Of a DNA stretch of 64,000 bases, positions 11,923-19,894 are shown in pieces. The notes below the pieces were generated by a model. That model did not search any database. It was not told the DNA's origin and was given only the letters and a program-made list of their open reading frames with translations. The translations under genes were made by a program, and so were the position numbers. The stretch lies in NCBI GenBank assembly GCA_017937485.1, contig JAGBDN010000011.1, positions 62,001 to 126,000 of the forward strand, written 5' to 3'. How positions within the stretch are numbered: position 1 is the first letter of the stretch; each line of letters opens with the position of its first letter. The DNA is from Thermoguttaceae bacterium (GTDB lineage Bacteria; Planctomycetota; Planctomycetia; Pirellulales; Thermoguttaceae).

Positions 11923-11997
11923 GGGGGCGTTTCCCCGCCGAACGCAAATTTTCACGAAAAAGATTCGTTTCGAACGTTTTTTCCGTTTATGCCGACC

Positions 11998-12675
11998 TTA
12001 AATCGCCCAGTAAAGGGAAAAGAAGTGCAAAATACTTCCGGCTAAAACGAAAAGATGCCAAATCGAGTGCGCCCAACGCACCCGTTTCATCACAAAGAAC
12101 CCGCAACCGACGGTGTACGCGATCCCGCCCCAAAGGAGGAGCCGCCAAGAAATCGTCGGAATCGATTCGTAAAGTTGCCGCGCGACCAACACGACGAACC
12201 AGCCCATCGTTAGGTACAAAATCGTCGAAAATCGCTGCGCGCGCCGCTCGTACACCGCGAACGCGACGATCCCGATCGCCGCCAACGACCAAATCGTTCC
12301 GAAAAGCCACCAGCCTTCCCAGCCGTACATCGGCCCCAGGCAGAATCCCGTGTACGTTCCAGCGATTAATAAATGAATCGCCGAATGGTCGAGAATCGCG
12401 AAAACCCGCTTCGCTCGCGGCCTCGCTAGAGAATGATAGAGCGTCGACGCCATATATAGCGTTACCAGCGACGCGCCGAAAATCGAATACCCGACGACGT
12501 AGCCGGCCGTCGCGCCCTCCGGCGCCCGAGTCGCGGCCCGAACGACCAGCAACGCCAACGCCGCCAACGACAGACACGCGCCGATCCCGTGCGTGATCGC
12601 GTTGGCCACTTCTTCGCCCAACGTGTAATACGGCGCCGCGCCGATATATTTCGCGTCCAGTTCCTTCGCGTTCAT
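11998..12675 (-). CDS. Hemolysin III family (PAQR-type) membrane protein
   Basis: 225 residues with seven hydrophobic helices. Conserved metal-site-like residues of the family are visible: STLYHS after helix 2, LDHSAIHLLIAGTYT, and the final WAHSIWHLF. These are the Ser/His/Asp positions shared by bacterial YqfA/TrhA and eukaryotic PAQR receptors. The role in bacteria is unsettled; links to membrane fluidity homeostasis have been described, and haemolysis is probably not the native function. Start chosen at the ATG of 12675 because GGAGGAG lies 10-11 bases upstream; the longer frame would need a TTG overlapping that site. Confidence 0.88.
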   Translation of the reverse strand: MNAKELDAKYIGAAPYYTLGEEVANAITHGIGACLSLAALALLVVRAATRAPEGATAGYVVGYSIFGASLVTLYMASTLYHSLARPRAKRVFAILDHSAIHLLIAGTYTGFCLGPMYGWEGWWLFGTIWSLAAIGIVAFAVYERRAQRFSTILYLTMGWFVVLVARQLYESIPTISWRLLLWGGIAYTVGCGFFVMKRVRWAHSIWHLFVLAGSILHFFSLYWAI

Positions 12676-13145
12676 TTTACGCAACTCCTCCGTTTTGTGC
12701 AAACTCTCTATCCTCGCCGTTTTGCCGTTTTTTATCGTCGACGCCGGAAAATTCCCGCGTCGCCCCCCATATCGCGGACGCGCCGAGCGGAAAGAACGCC
12801 GCCGTTATTTTACGTCGAACCATCGTTTTTTCAAGGGGGCGCGGTTTACGCCTCCGACCGTTCGATTTTAAAAACGCTTTTATCGCTTTAAATCCGCGCT
12901 CGAATATTATCCGCTCGTTTTTCGCCTAAGAAAAGAACGCAATATTTTCCGGAAAAGCGACGTTAAAAGTTTTGCCAAATCGCCGGTTTAAAGTTCTCGC
13001 TCGAATTAAGAAGGCGCTTTTGAGCGTCGGTCGTTCGCGTTCGTCGAATTTTAAACGCGAGGGGCGGTCGTTTGCGTTCGTCGAATTGTAAACGTCGCCG
13101 ATTTCAACGCCGCGTTAAGATATTTGTTGTTGAAGCGCAAGAAAC
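12676..13145. other. Intergenic region between hemolysin III gene and tRNA-Ser
   Basis: About 470 bases with no convincing gene. The only structure seen is a pair of 29-base direct repeats at 13029-13057 and 13066-13094 (27 of 29 identical). The rest is unremarkable AT-richer sequence. Confidence 0.5.
13029..13094. repeat. Two-copy 29-bp direct repeat
   Basis: Copies at 13029-13057 and 13066-13094 differ at two positions and start 37 bases apart; both contain GCGTTCGTCGAATT followed by TAAACG. No inverted symmetry. Function unknown. Confidence 0.6.
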
Positions 13146-13172
13146 AAAAAAACCCGTTCGTTAAGAACGGGT
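13146..13172 (-). terminator. Intrinsic terminator of tRNA-Ser
   Basis: Minus-strand stem ACCCGTTC / GAACGGGT with loop TTAAC, followed by a run of seven T's. It starts 7 bases after the tRNA 3' end. Confidence 0.85.
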
Positions 13173-13178
13173 CAAAAG

Positions 13179-13260
13179 CGGAGGACACGGGGCTCGAACC
13201 CGCAACCCCTGACGGGGCACCTCATTTCCAATGAGGCCGCTAACCATTCGCTTATCCTCC
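13179..13260 (-). tRNA. tRNA-Ser (anticodon GGA)
   Basis: Minus-strand cloverleaf: acceptor GGAGGAT pairs with GTCCTCC and is followed by discriminator G. Anticodon stem CCTCA/TGAGG encloses loop TTGGAAA with anticodon GGA. A long class II variable arm CCCC-GTCA-GGGG follows, then T arm GCGGGTTCGAGCCCCGT. CCA is not encoded. Decodes UCC and UCU. It has its own promoter and terminator. Confidence 0.95.
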
Positions 13261-13723
13261 AAGCGGGCTATTTATACCGTTATTATAGTCGTCTTTTTAA
13301 ATCGTTCAAGGGCTAAAATTTTATTTTTTTATTTTTTTCTCCTTTCCCTCGCGAGCGCCTTCCTGTTTTTCTCGACGTTTAAACGCGCCGCGCCTTCCCT
13401 TTTTCGCCAAGTTCCCTATTTCCGCAACTTCTTCTTTCATTTTCAAGCGACGTTGGGAAATTTAGAAAATTCCTCTTTACTTACCTTAAAAAAACGGTTA
13501 TCCTCCCGAACGTTTAGGCGCCAAGCCGTCGAGCGTCGTCGTTCCTCGACGCGTCGCCCCGACTTCAGACAATAACCCTATATTTGTCGCCGACTAACGC
13601 GCCACTCCGGCGTCGTTCGGCTTTACGCGGCGCCTCCGCAAAATCAACGCGTTTTACCCATTCCTCGCAACTTGGCGTCGCGTCTAATATCAACGACGTT
13701 AAAGGGACAAGACGGAGAAAGAA
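13261..13723. other. Intergenic region between tRNA-Ser and the TIGR03009-like gene
   Basis: About 460 bases. The first 50 hold the tRNA promoter on the minus strand. The remainder is AT-rich with T tracts and no coding frame that I would support. Confidence 0.45.
13282..13309 (-). promoter_or_regulatory. Promoter of tRNA-Ser
   Basis: Minus-strand TTGAAC, 16-base spacer, TATAAT, ending about 21 bases before the tRNA 5' end. One of the best sigma-70-type promoters in the window. Confidence 0.7.
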
Positions 13724-15223
13724 ATGAAAAAATTGGACGTTATTTTGTCGAGCGCGTTCCTTTTCGCCGCCGCGACGGCGAACGTCGACTCGGTCGCGTT
13801 CGGTCAAGGTTTCGGCGATTACGTCGCGCCCGCGCCGACGCAACAAGCGCCGCGACTTGCGCCTTCCGCTCCGCAAGCGGTTCCCGCCGCCTCGACTCAA
13901 GCGCCCCTAACGCCCTCCGCTCCGCAAGCGGTTCCCGCCGCCTCGACTCAAGCGCCCTTAACGCCCTCCGCTCCGCAAGCGGTTCCCGCCGCTGCGCCGC
14001 GACCAACGCAACAAGCGTTTCCCGCCGCGCAAACGCCGCAACCGTCCCCGGTCGCCGCCGCGACCTCGGCTCGACGCTCGGCTCAACCCGCCGAAGCCGT
14101 TCAAACCGCCCAACCGACGCGTTACGCTCAAACGCCGCAAAACGCGCCGTCCGCTTATTCGGCGCAAAACGTTCGTTCTACTTCGACGTCCGCTCGTCCC
14201 GCCGGAGCGGACGCGCAAGCGGTTCGCGTCGCGCAAACGCCGACCGCTTCTCGCCCCGCGTCGTCCGCCGCGGCTTCTCCCGCTCCGAAAACGAACGGCG
14301 CGCAACCCGCTAAAACCGGGCGAAGCGTCGCGTCGTCCGTCGCCAACGCGTTCGTTCCGCCGCCGGCGCATTATAAATTGTCCGAAAACGACCAACTCAA
14401 ACTCGACGAATTTTTGGCGCATTGGGAGAATTTCGGCAAAGGAATCAAACAAGTTTCCTGCGACGTCCATATGATGGAATTCGACGGCGGCGTTCTGCAA
14501 CAAGACTCGAAGAAACCGATCGCGCACAACTGGGGGCTCTTCCGTTTCAAAGCGCCGAACCAACTCCTCTACCACATTAAAGGCGAATTTTCCTACGCCA
14601 ACGCCGATTCCGGAAGCGACGCCGTTTGGAAAGAAGGCCAAAACGAGTTGAAAATCGTTCTCGACGGAAAATCGTTGACGCAATACGATTACGAAAACAA
14701 GAAGGCGGTCGTCTATCCCCTCGCCGAAGACGAGCAAAATCTCGACTTGACGATGGACAACGGGCAATTTCCCCTCTTTTTCGTCGCGAAAGCCGAAACG
14801 CTCAAAAATCGGTTCTATCTGCGCTTGGTAACGCCCGCCGCCAAGCGCCAAAGCGAAGTTTGGATCGAAGCGTTCCCCCGATACGCTCGCGACGCGCAAC
14901 AATTTCAATCGATCGTCGTTATTTTGGGGCTGAAAGATATGCAGCCGACGTATATGCGCAAAGTCGGCGTCAACGGCAAAAGCAAAACCGACCTCAAATT
15001 CGAACGCGTCGAAGTCAACAAAGGACGCTGGACGATCGAAGGCAAGGTCGACGACGATTGGACGAAAGAAGTCCGTCGGGAACGTTTTTCGCTGTTGCGT
15101 CAAGAAGCGATTGAAACGAATTACGCGCAAACGCCGAACGCGCCGGCTCCGAACGCCGCGCCGGTTTCCTCGACGCCCGCTCGAACCGCGACGCGCTCCG
15201 ACGCTAAAAACGGCGTTCGATAA
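13724..15223 (+). CDS. Secreted TIGR03009-like (LolA-fold-like) planctomycete protein
   Basis: 499 residues. N-terminal signal peptide (MKKLDVILSSAFLFAAATA). A long Ala/Pro/Gln-rich disordered region (about 30-210) begins with a 17-residue tandem repeat. The folded domain (about 215-460) contains LDEFLAHWE, IKQVSCDVHMMEFD and FRFKAPNQLLYHIKG. Its alternating beta-strand pattern resembles planctomycete TIGR03009 domains, which resemble the lipoprotein carrier LolA. Ala/Pro-rich tail at the end. Presumably periplasmic; ligand unknown. The TIGR03009 assignment is by recollection of the family pattern and is tentative. Start: ATG with CGGAGAAAG upstream. Confidence 0.65.
   Translation: MKKLDVILSSAFLFAAATANVDSVAFGQGFGDYVAPAPTQQAPRLAPSAPQAVPAASTQAPLTPSAPQAVPAASTQAPLTPSAPQAVPAAAPRPTQQAFPAAQTPQPSPVAAATSARRSAQPAEAVQTAQPTRYAQTPQNAPSAYSAQNVRSTSTSARPAGADAQAVRVAQTPTASRPASSAAASPAPKTNGAQPAKTGRSVASSVANAFVPPPAHYKLSENDQLKLDEFLAHWENFGKGIKQVSCDVHMMEFDGGVLQQDSKKPIAHNWGLFRFKAPNQLLYHIKGEFSYANADSGSDAVWKEGQNELKIVLDGKSLTQYDYENKKAVVYPLAEDEQNLDLTMDNGQFPLFFVAKAETLKNRFYLRLVTPAAKRQSEVWIEAFPRYARDAQQFQSIVVILGLKDMQPTYMRKVGVNGKSKTDLKFERVEVNKGRWTIEGKVDDDWTKEVRRERFSLLRQEAIETNYAQTPNAPAPNAAPVSSTPARTATRSDAKNGVR
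13863..13994 (+). repeat. 51-bp in-frame tandem repeat in the TIGR03009-like gene
   Basis: About 2.6 copies with an exact 51-base period (copies of TCCGCAAGCGGTTCCCGCCG start at 13870, 13921 and 13972). Encodes a 17-residue unit PSAPQAVPAASTQAPLT. Near-identical copies suggest recent slippage expansion. Confidence 0.8.
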
Positions 15224-15285
15224 CGCCGCGTTTCAACAAAATTCCAATAAAAAAACGCGCCGCCTTTACCGCGACGCTTTTCTTT

Positions 15286-15326
15286 AATCGACGTCGATTT
15301 TCTAAGTCGGCGTCGATTTTCTTTTT
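15286..15326 (+). terminator. Intrinsic terminator of the TIGR03009-like gene
   Basis: AATCGACGTCG / CGGCGTCGATT stem (one G-U pair), 11-base loop, then TTCTTTTT. Starts 63 bases after the stop, in the convergent gap with the phenylacetate-CoA ligase gene. Confidence 0.65.
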
Positions 15327-15332
15327 ATCGCG

Positions 15333-16616
15333 TCAAATCTTTTTTCGAACGACGCGAACCGCCTTCCCTTCGCTTCTCGGGAGGGTTCCCGGCGGCAACA
15401 CGTCCCCTTTCGGCGAAAATCCGAGCCGCTCTTTGAGGTGTTTTTCGACGACGAACCCGCTAACGCCCGGCTCCGCTTCGACCAAAATCCGCACGTCGTT
15501 GACGCCGTCGCGCTCTTCGAGGATAATTTGGTAATCCGGGTGGACGCCCGGGAGTTCGAGGAGCGCTTGCTCGACTTGCGACGGAAAGAAATTAACGCCT
15601 TTAACGATTAACATATCGTCGACGCGGCCGGAAATCGCGTCGATTTTCAAGTGCGTTCGCCCGCAAGCGCAACGTTCGCGCGTCAAAATCCGGGTCAAGT
15701 CGCCGGTTCTAAAGCGAATAACCGGAAGCGCTTCCCGCGTCAGCGCCGTAACAACCAACTCGCCGATTTCGCCGTCCGGAACCGGTTCGCGCGTCGTCGG
15801 GTCGAGAACTTCCAAATAGTAATGGTCTTCCCAAACGTGAATACCGGAATGATCGCGACAATCCATTCCGAGCGTTCCGACGCCCCCCGTTTCGGTCATC
15901 CCGTAAATATTGAAGACGTCGATTCCGAGGCGCGCGCGGATTTTCGCCTTCATCGCGTCGGTAACCGCTTCGGCGCCGAAGACGCCGGTCTTCAAATTCG
16001 GCAGTTCGACGCCCATTTTATCCATCACTTCGATGATTCGCGTCGCGTAAGAGATTACCGCCGCGAAAATCTTCGTATTGAAGTCGCGAGCCAGCCGAAT
16101 TTGTCGCTCGGTGTTCCCGGAACCGGTCGGAATGACGAAAAGCTCCGCCGCGCGGGCGCCGTGATACATCCCGAACCCGCCGTTGAAGAGCCCGAACGAC
16201 GGCATAATCTGAATCGGGTCGCCCGGCTCGCCCCCCGCCATTCGGTAACAGCGCGCCATACACTCGGCCCATTGCGCCAAGTCGGCTTGCGTGTAGGGCA
16301 TAACGACCGGCGTTCCGGTCGAACCGCTCGACATATGCATCTCGCGAATCGTATTTTTCGGAACGCAACACATTCCCATCGGGTACGTTTCGCGGAAATT
16401 TGCTTTCGAGATCGTCGGCAACTTCGCGAGGTCTTCGATTCCACGAAAATCGCCGACGTCGACGCCCGCTTTCTTGTAAAGTTCGGCAAAATAAGGATTA
16501 TTTTCCGTCGCGTAACGAACGATTCGAATCAACTTTTCGTTTTGCAACGATTTTAACTCGTCTTGCGACGTCGTTTCCGCCGCTTGATTGAAGTAAATAT
16601 CCGTTTCGGTAGACAT
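15333..16616 (-). CDS. paaK: Phenylacetate-CoA ligase (AMP-forming)
   Basis: 427 residues, typical PaaK length. Adenylate-forming enzyme that makes an aryl-acetyl-CoA from the acid, ATP and CoA. Visible motifs: SSGSTGTPVV (P-loop-like, about 97-106), YGMTETGG, VIRFRTGDL, and a C-terminal domain with RVDDMLIVKGVNFFPSQVE. CACG near residue 313 is common in PaaK. In anaerobes such ligases are often linked to indolepyruvate or arylpyruvate oxidation, but no such oxidoreductase is next door, so the true acid is uncertain. Start: ATG with GGGAAAGGGCG upstream. Divergent from the ferrochelatase gene. Confidence 0.93.
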   Translation of the reverse strand: MSTETDIYFNQAAETTSQDELKSLQNEKLIRIVRYATENNPYFAELYKKAGVDVGDFRGIEDLAKLPTISKANFRETYPMGMCCVPKNTIREMHMSSGSTGTPVVMPYTQADLAQWAECMARCYRMAGGEPGDPIQIMPSFGLFNGGFGMYHGARAAELFVIPTGSGNTERQIRLARDFNTKIFAAVISYATRIIEVMDKMGVELPNLKTGVFGAEAVTDAMKAKIRARLGIDVFNIYGMTETGGVGTLGMDCRDHSGIHVWEDHYYLEVLDPTTREPVPDGEIGELVVTALTREALPVIRFRTGDLTRILTRERCACGRTHLKIDAISGRVDDMLIVKGVNFFPSQVEQALLELPGVHPDYQIILEERDGVNDVRILVEAEPGVSGFVVEKHLKERLGFSPKGDVLPPGTLPRSEGKAVRVVRKKI

Positions 16617-16987
16617 TATTCGCGCCCTTTCCCGTTCAAATCTCGCCGTTTTACTATTTTCGCTAAACGCCGCCGTTTAATGAAATCTCGTCGAACGCGG
16701 CGTCCGATTTTAGCGTCGCCGCCCGCTCGGCTCGTTTCGACGCCGTTAAAATAAACGAAATCGCGAAAAAATCAAGAGCCCCGCCGCCCTTGCGCTCCGA
16801 AATTTCCGAAAAGTCGCCCAAAATTTCTCTTGCGATAAATTCCGATTATTTTAAAATAAGGAAAACAAAACGCCGGAAACGCGTCGCCGCCCCTCGCGAC
16901 CGTTAATCCCGACGCTTTCTCTCCCGCTATCCCCCGCCGCCCTAACCGCGCTTTCGACGCAAAGCGCCCAGCCTCGCTATTTCCCCT
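16617..16987. other. Divergent regulatory region paaK / ferrochelatase
   Basis: 371 bases between two divergent starts. It holds a candidate plus-strand promoter at 16830-16857 and otherwise no recognisable gene or repeat. Confidence 0.45.
16830..16857 (+). promoter_or_regulatory. Candidate promoter of the ferrochelatase gene
   Basis: TTGCGA, 16-base spacer, TAAAAT, in the most AT-rich stretch of the divergent region; about 130 bases before the start. Confidence 0.35.
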
Positions 16988-18325
16988 ATGTTCGACGCCA
17001 TTCTTCTCGCCTCTTACGGCGGCCCGGAAAAAATCGACGATATTAATCCGTTTTTAGACCGAATATTAACCGGAAAACGCGTTCCGCCGGCTCGCCGCGC
17101 CGCGATTTTCGAACGATACGAACGCTTTAACGGCGTCAGTCCGCTCCCGGGCGAGTGTCGCCGCTTTCTCGACCGCTTGCGCGAAGCGTTCGCCGCCGAC
17201 GCGACGCCCGTAAAAGCGTCCAATCCGGCAAACTCTCCCGCCGACGCCGCGCCTCAACAGCCGTCGACGCCCCGAATTTATTGGGGCAATCTTTACGCGC
17301 CGCCGACGTTCGACGACGCGTTCGCCCAAATGGAGGCGGACGGCGTTCGTCGCTTATTCGTTTTCCCGACGTCGGCGTTCGGGTCGCCGCAAAGTTGCCG
17401 CCGATATATCGACGCCGTTCGCGACGCGGTTCGCCGCCGGTCGCCGGAATTTGCCGCTCGCCTGCAAATCGCGCAAACGCCGCCCTTTTTCGACCTTCCG
17501 GCGTACCGTCGCGCCGCCGCCGACGCGCTTTTGACCGCGCTCGCTTGGGACGAACTCGAATCGAACCCGTTCGACGCCGCCGCGTCGCTTTCCCAAACCG
17601 CGCAAACTTCGCAACGCTCGCAGTCCCCGCAAACCTTCAACGCCGCCGGTTTTGCCGACGCCGCCGATTTTAACGTCGACGCTTCGAACGACGCGCCGCC
17701 GAAACGCTTGATTCTCTTTTCGGCGCACTCGCTACCGACCAACGACGCGTTAAAGTCGGCGTACTCCGCCCAGCTTCTCGCCGCCGCGACCAACGTTTTG
17801 CGTTCGACGCTTGACGCGCCGGGATTCGGCGGGCAAGTCGCGGAAGAAAAAAACGCCGCCGAAGACGCCGACGCGACGCGACGCTTTCCGGAACGCAATC
17901 TCGCTCTCTCCGACGCCGCCGACTTTGCGCTGGAATTGCGCCGCCGTTTGCGTTCGGTCGGACTCGACGCCGCGCTCGCCTTCCAAAGTCGGAGCGGTTC
18001 GCCGGGAACGCCTTGGCTCGAACCGAGCGTCGGCGACTTCGTCCGCCGTTACAAAGAAGAAAACCCCAACTGGAATCGGCTTATCGTTTCGCCGCTCGGT
18101 TTTTTCTTCGAGAATATGGAAACCGTTTTCGATTTGGACGTCGAACTGAAAGAAGTTTGCGACGAACTCGGCGTTTCGTATCGCCGCGCGGCCTGTTGCG
18201 GCGCCGACGACCGGCTCGTTTGCGCCGTCCGCGATCTCGCCCGCCGCGAACCGTCCGATTTTCCGGTTTGCCGCTCGGCGCCCGGCGCTTGCGACTTTAG
18301 TTGCCGTCGCGCCGCCAAACGTTAA
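16988..18325 (+). CDS. hemH: Ferrochelatase, CpfC-like, with putative [2Fe-2S] ligands
   Basis: 445 residues against about 310-370 usually. Inserts ferrous iron into a porphyrin late in haem synthesis. The N-terminus (SYGGPEKIDDINPFLDRI) resembles the actinobacterial coproporphyrin ferrochelatases. The catalytic His lies in FSAHSLP (about 246) and the catalytic Glu in NMETVFDLD; the usual SDH before the Glu is replaced by FEN. Four cysteines match the [2Fe-2S] pattern known from some bacterial enzymes: Cys137 in SCRRY and Cys428, Cys435, Cys439 near the C-terminus. Two low-complexity Ala/Gln/Ser insertions (about 70-95 and 195-235) explain the extra length. Physiological substrate (coproporphyrin or protoporphyrin) is not decided by sequence. 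Terminates convergently with the Sel1 gene. Confidence 0.9.
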   Translation: MFDAILLASYGGPEKIDDINPFLDRILTGKRVPPARRAAIFERYERFNGVSPLPGECRRFLDRLREAFAADATPVKASNPANSPADAAPQQPSTPRIYWGNLYAPPTFDDAFAQMEADGVRRLFVFPTSAFGSPQSCRRYIDAVRDAVRRRSPEFAARLQIAQTPPFFDLPAYRRAAADALLTALAWDELESNPFDAAASLSQTAQTSQRSQSPQTFNAAGFADAADFNVDASNDAPPKRLILFSAHSLPTNDALKSAYSAQLLAAATNVLRSTLDAPGFGGQVAEEKNAAEDADATRRFPERNLALSDAADFALELRRRLRSVGLDAALAFQSRSGSPGTPWLEPSVGDFVRRYKEENPNWNRLIVSPLGFFFENMETVFDLDVELKEVCDELGVSYRRAACCGADDRLVCAVRDLARREPSDFPVCRSAPGACDFSCRRAAKR

Positions 18326-18398
18326 AATCGCTAAAATCCGTTGATTTTATTTTCAAAAGCAACAAATCAGGCGTTCTCGGCAATTTAGGGCGTTTTTT

Positions 18399-18448
18399 AA
18401 AAATAAAACGGCGAGTCGAAGCGTCGCAACGCCGTTCGACTCGCCGTT
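18399..18448 (-). terminator. Intrinsic terminator of the Sel1-repeat gene
   Basis: Perfect 14-bp stem AACGGCGAGTCGAA / TTCGACTCGCCGTT with a 14-base loop; the minus strand continues into TTTTATTTT. Begins about 47 bases past the Sel1 gene's stop. Confidence 0.85.
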
Positions 18449-18494
18449 CAAAAGCGAACATCGTTCGCAAAATCGTTCCAACCGTTTAAAACGT

Positions 18495-19457
18495 TCAGCG
18501 CAATTTCGGCCCGTCGCTCCGCAAAAGAGAGTCGAGCTTCTTCGTCGCGCTTCCGGCCAACTCTTCGCACTTGCGCAACGCCCCGGCGTCCCCGGCTTCC
18601 GCGGCGATTCGATACCATTTCGACGCCAAATATTCGTTTTTCGCGACGCCGCGCCCATATTCGTAACACTGCGCGAGACGTCCGATCGCCGCCAAGTCGC
18701 CCTGTTTCGCCGCCGCTTCGAAGAGCACGAACGCCTTTTCGTCGGATTGGTCGACGCCGAGCCCGTTCAAGTAAAGCCAACCTAAGTTCGTTTGCGCCGC
18801 CGCGAGTCCGGCGTCCGCCGCTCGTTCGAACCAAACCGCCGCCTCTTTGAAGTCGGCTTTGACGCCGAGCCCCTTTTGATAACGCCAACCGAGGTTGTTT
18901 TGCGCTTCGGCGAGCCCCGATTCCGCCGCCGCTTGGAGCCAGCGCGTCGATTCTTCAATATTTTTCGCGACGCCAATCCCGTTTTCGTAACAGTGCGCGA
19001 GGTTGTTTTGCGCTCCGGCGAGCCCTTGCTCCGCGGCTTTGCGGAACCAACGCGTCGCCGCGCCCGCGCTCTTGCCGACGCCGAGTCCGTTCAAATAGGC
19101 CCAACCGAGATTGTTTTGCGCCGCCGCGTTTCCGGCGTCCGCCGCTCGACGGAACCAAGCCGCCGCTTCGTCGAAATTTTGCGGAACGCCGACGCCTTCG
19201 TCGAAACAAAGGCCGAGATTGTTCGCCGCCGTCGCGCTTCCCGCTTCCGCCGCTCGACGGAAAAGCCGAACCGCGTCGCTCGGGTCGCGCTCGACGCCGA
19301 CGCCGTGTTTGCGCCGCCAAGCCAACTCGCAAAGCGCGTCGAGATTCCCGCCGTCCGCCGCCGCTTGCAACGTTTCAAGCGGAGTCGTTTCGTCGAAAAC
19401 CGGCGCGGTCGCTTCGGCGTTCGTCGTTTCGTTCGCAACGTTTTCTTCGTTTGTCAT
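18495..19457 (-). CDS. Sel1-like repeat protein
   Basis: 320 residues from the ATG at 19457, chosen because GAGGAG sits 9 bases upstream. After an acidic lead of about 45 residues come seven consecutive 36-residue Sel1 repeats with the GxGVxxxxxxAxxWFRxAAExGxAxAQxNLG pattern, plus a half repeat and a basic tail. Sel1 repeats form a TPR-like alpha-solenoid that scaffolds protein partners. There is no signal peptide, so it is probably cytosolic, unlike many Sel1 proteins. Partners cannot be inferred. It follows glyA on the same strand after a 437-base gap. Confidence 0.9.
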   Translation of the reverse strand: MTNEENVANETTNAEATAPVFDETTPLETLQAAADGGNLDALCELAWRRKHGVGVERDPSDAVRLFRRAAEAGSATAANNLGLCFDEGVGVPQNFDEAAAWFRRAADAGNAAAQNNLGWAYLNGLGVGKSAGAATRWFRKAAEQGLAGAQNNLAHCYENGIGVAKNIEESTRWLQAAAESGLAEAQNNLGWRYQKGLGVKADFKEAAVWFERAADAGLAAAQTNLGWLYLNGLGVDQSDEKAFVLFEAAAKQGDLAAIGRLAQCYEYGRGVAKNEYLASKWYRIAAEAGDAGALRKCEELAGSATKKLDSLLRSDGPKLR

Positions 19458-19894
19458 CGTCGTTCGCTCCTCGGCGCTAACGGTCGCGCAAATTTTAACG
19501 ATTGTCTGTTCCAACAACGCGGGCCTCTTCGCCGCGTTTCTATTTCCGATCAAGTCGATTTTTCGGTCGAGCGAATCGCCGACGTCGACGCGGCAAACGA
19601 CGCGAAAAAGTTCGCCGCCGCGCCGTTATTTTACCGAACGCCCGCCGCTCTCCGGCGACCGTTCCCCTATTTTCTCGCTTTTCGCGGAGCCGCTCGAAAA
19701 ATTTCCGACGTCGCGCCTGTAAAACGCTCAAAATCGCCGACGCGGAGACGTAAAATCCCCGTCGTCGACGATTTTTCTTCGTCGAACGCCCGTCGATTCG
19801 TCGACGTTCGCCGGTCGATACGCGCCGCGCCGCCGTTTAAAGCAACGTCGCGTCGGCTCGTCTCGCTAAAATTACCGGCAAAGTCGGTCTATTT
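19458..19894 (-). other. Intergenic region between glyA and the Sel1 gene
   Basis: 437 bases with no convincing gene. It holds the hairpin at 19730-19775; the rest shows no repeat or motif that I recognise. Confidence 0.4.
19730..19775 (-). terminator. Candidate terminator of glyA
   Basis: 13-bp inverted repeat (AAAATCGCCGACG / CGTCGACGATTTT, one mismatch or G-U) with T's on both sides, about 120 bases beyond the glyA stop. Could act in either direction. Confidence 0.45.

Noticed and set aside
13863-13994. Spaced repeats resembling a short CRISPR-like array
   Set aside because: Units are contiguous 51-bp tandem copies inside a coding frame with no spacers.
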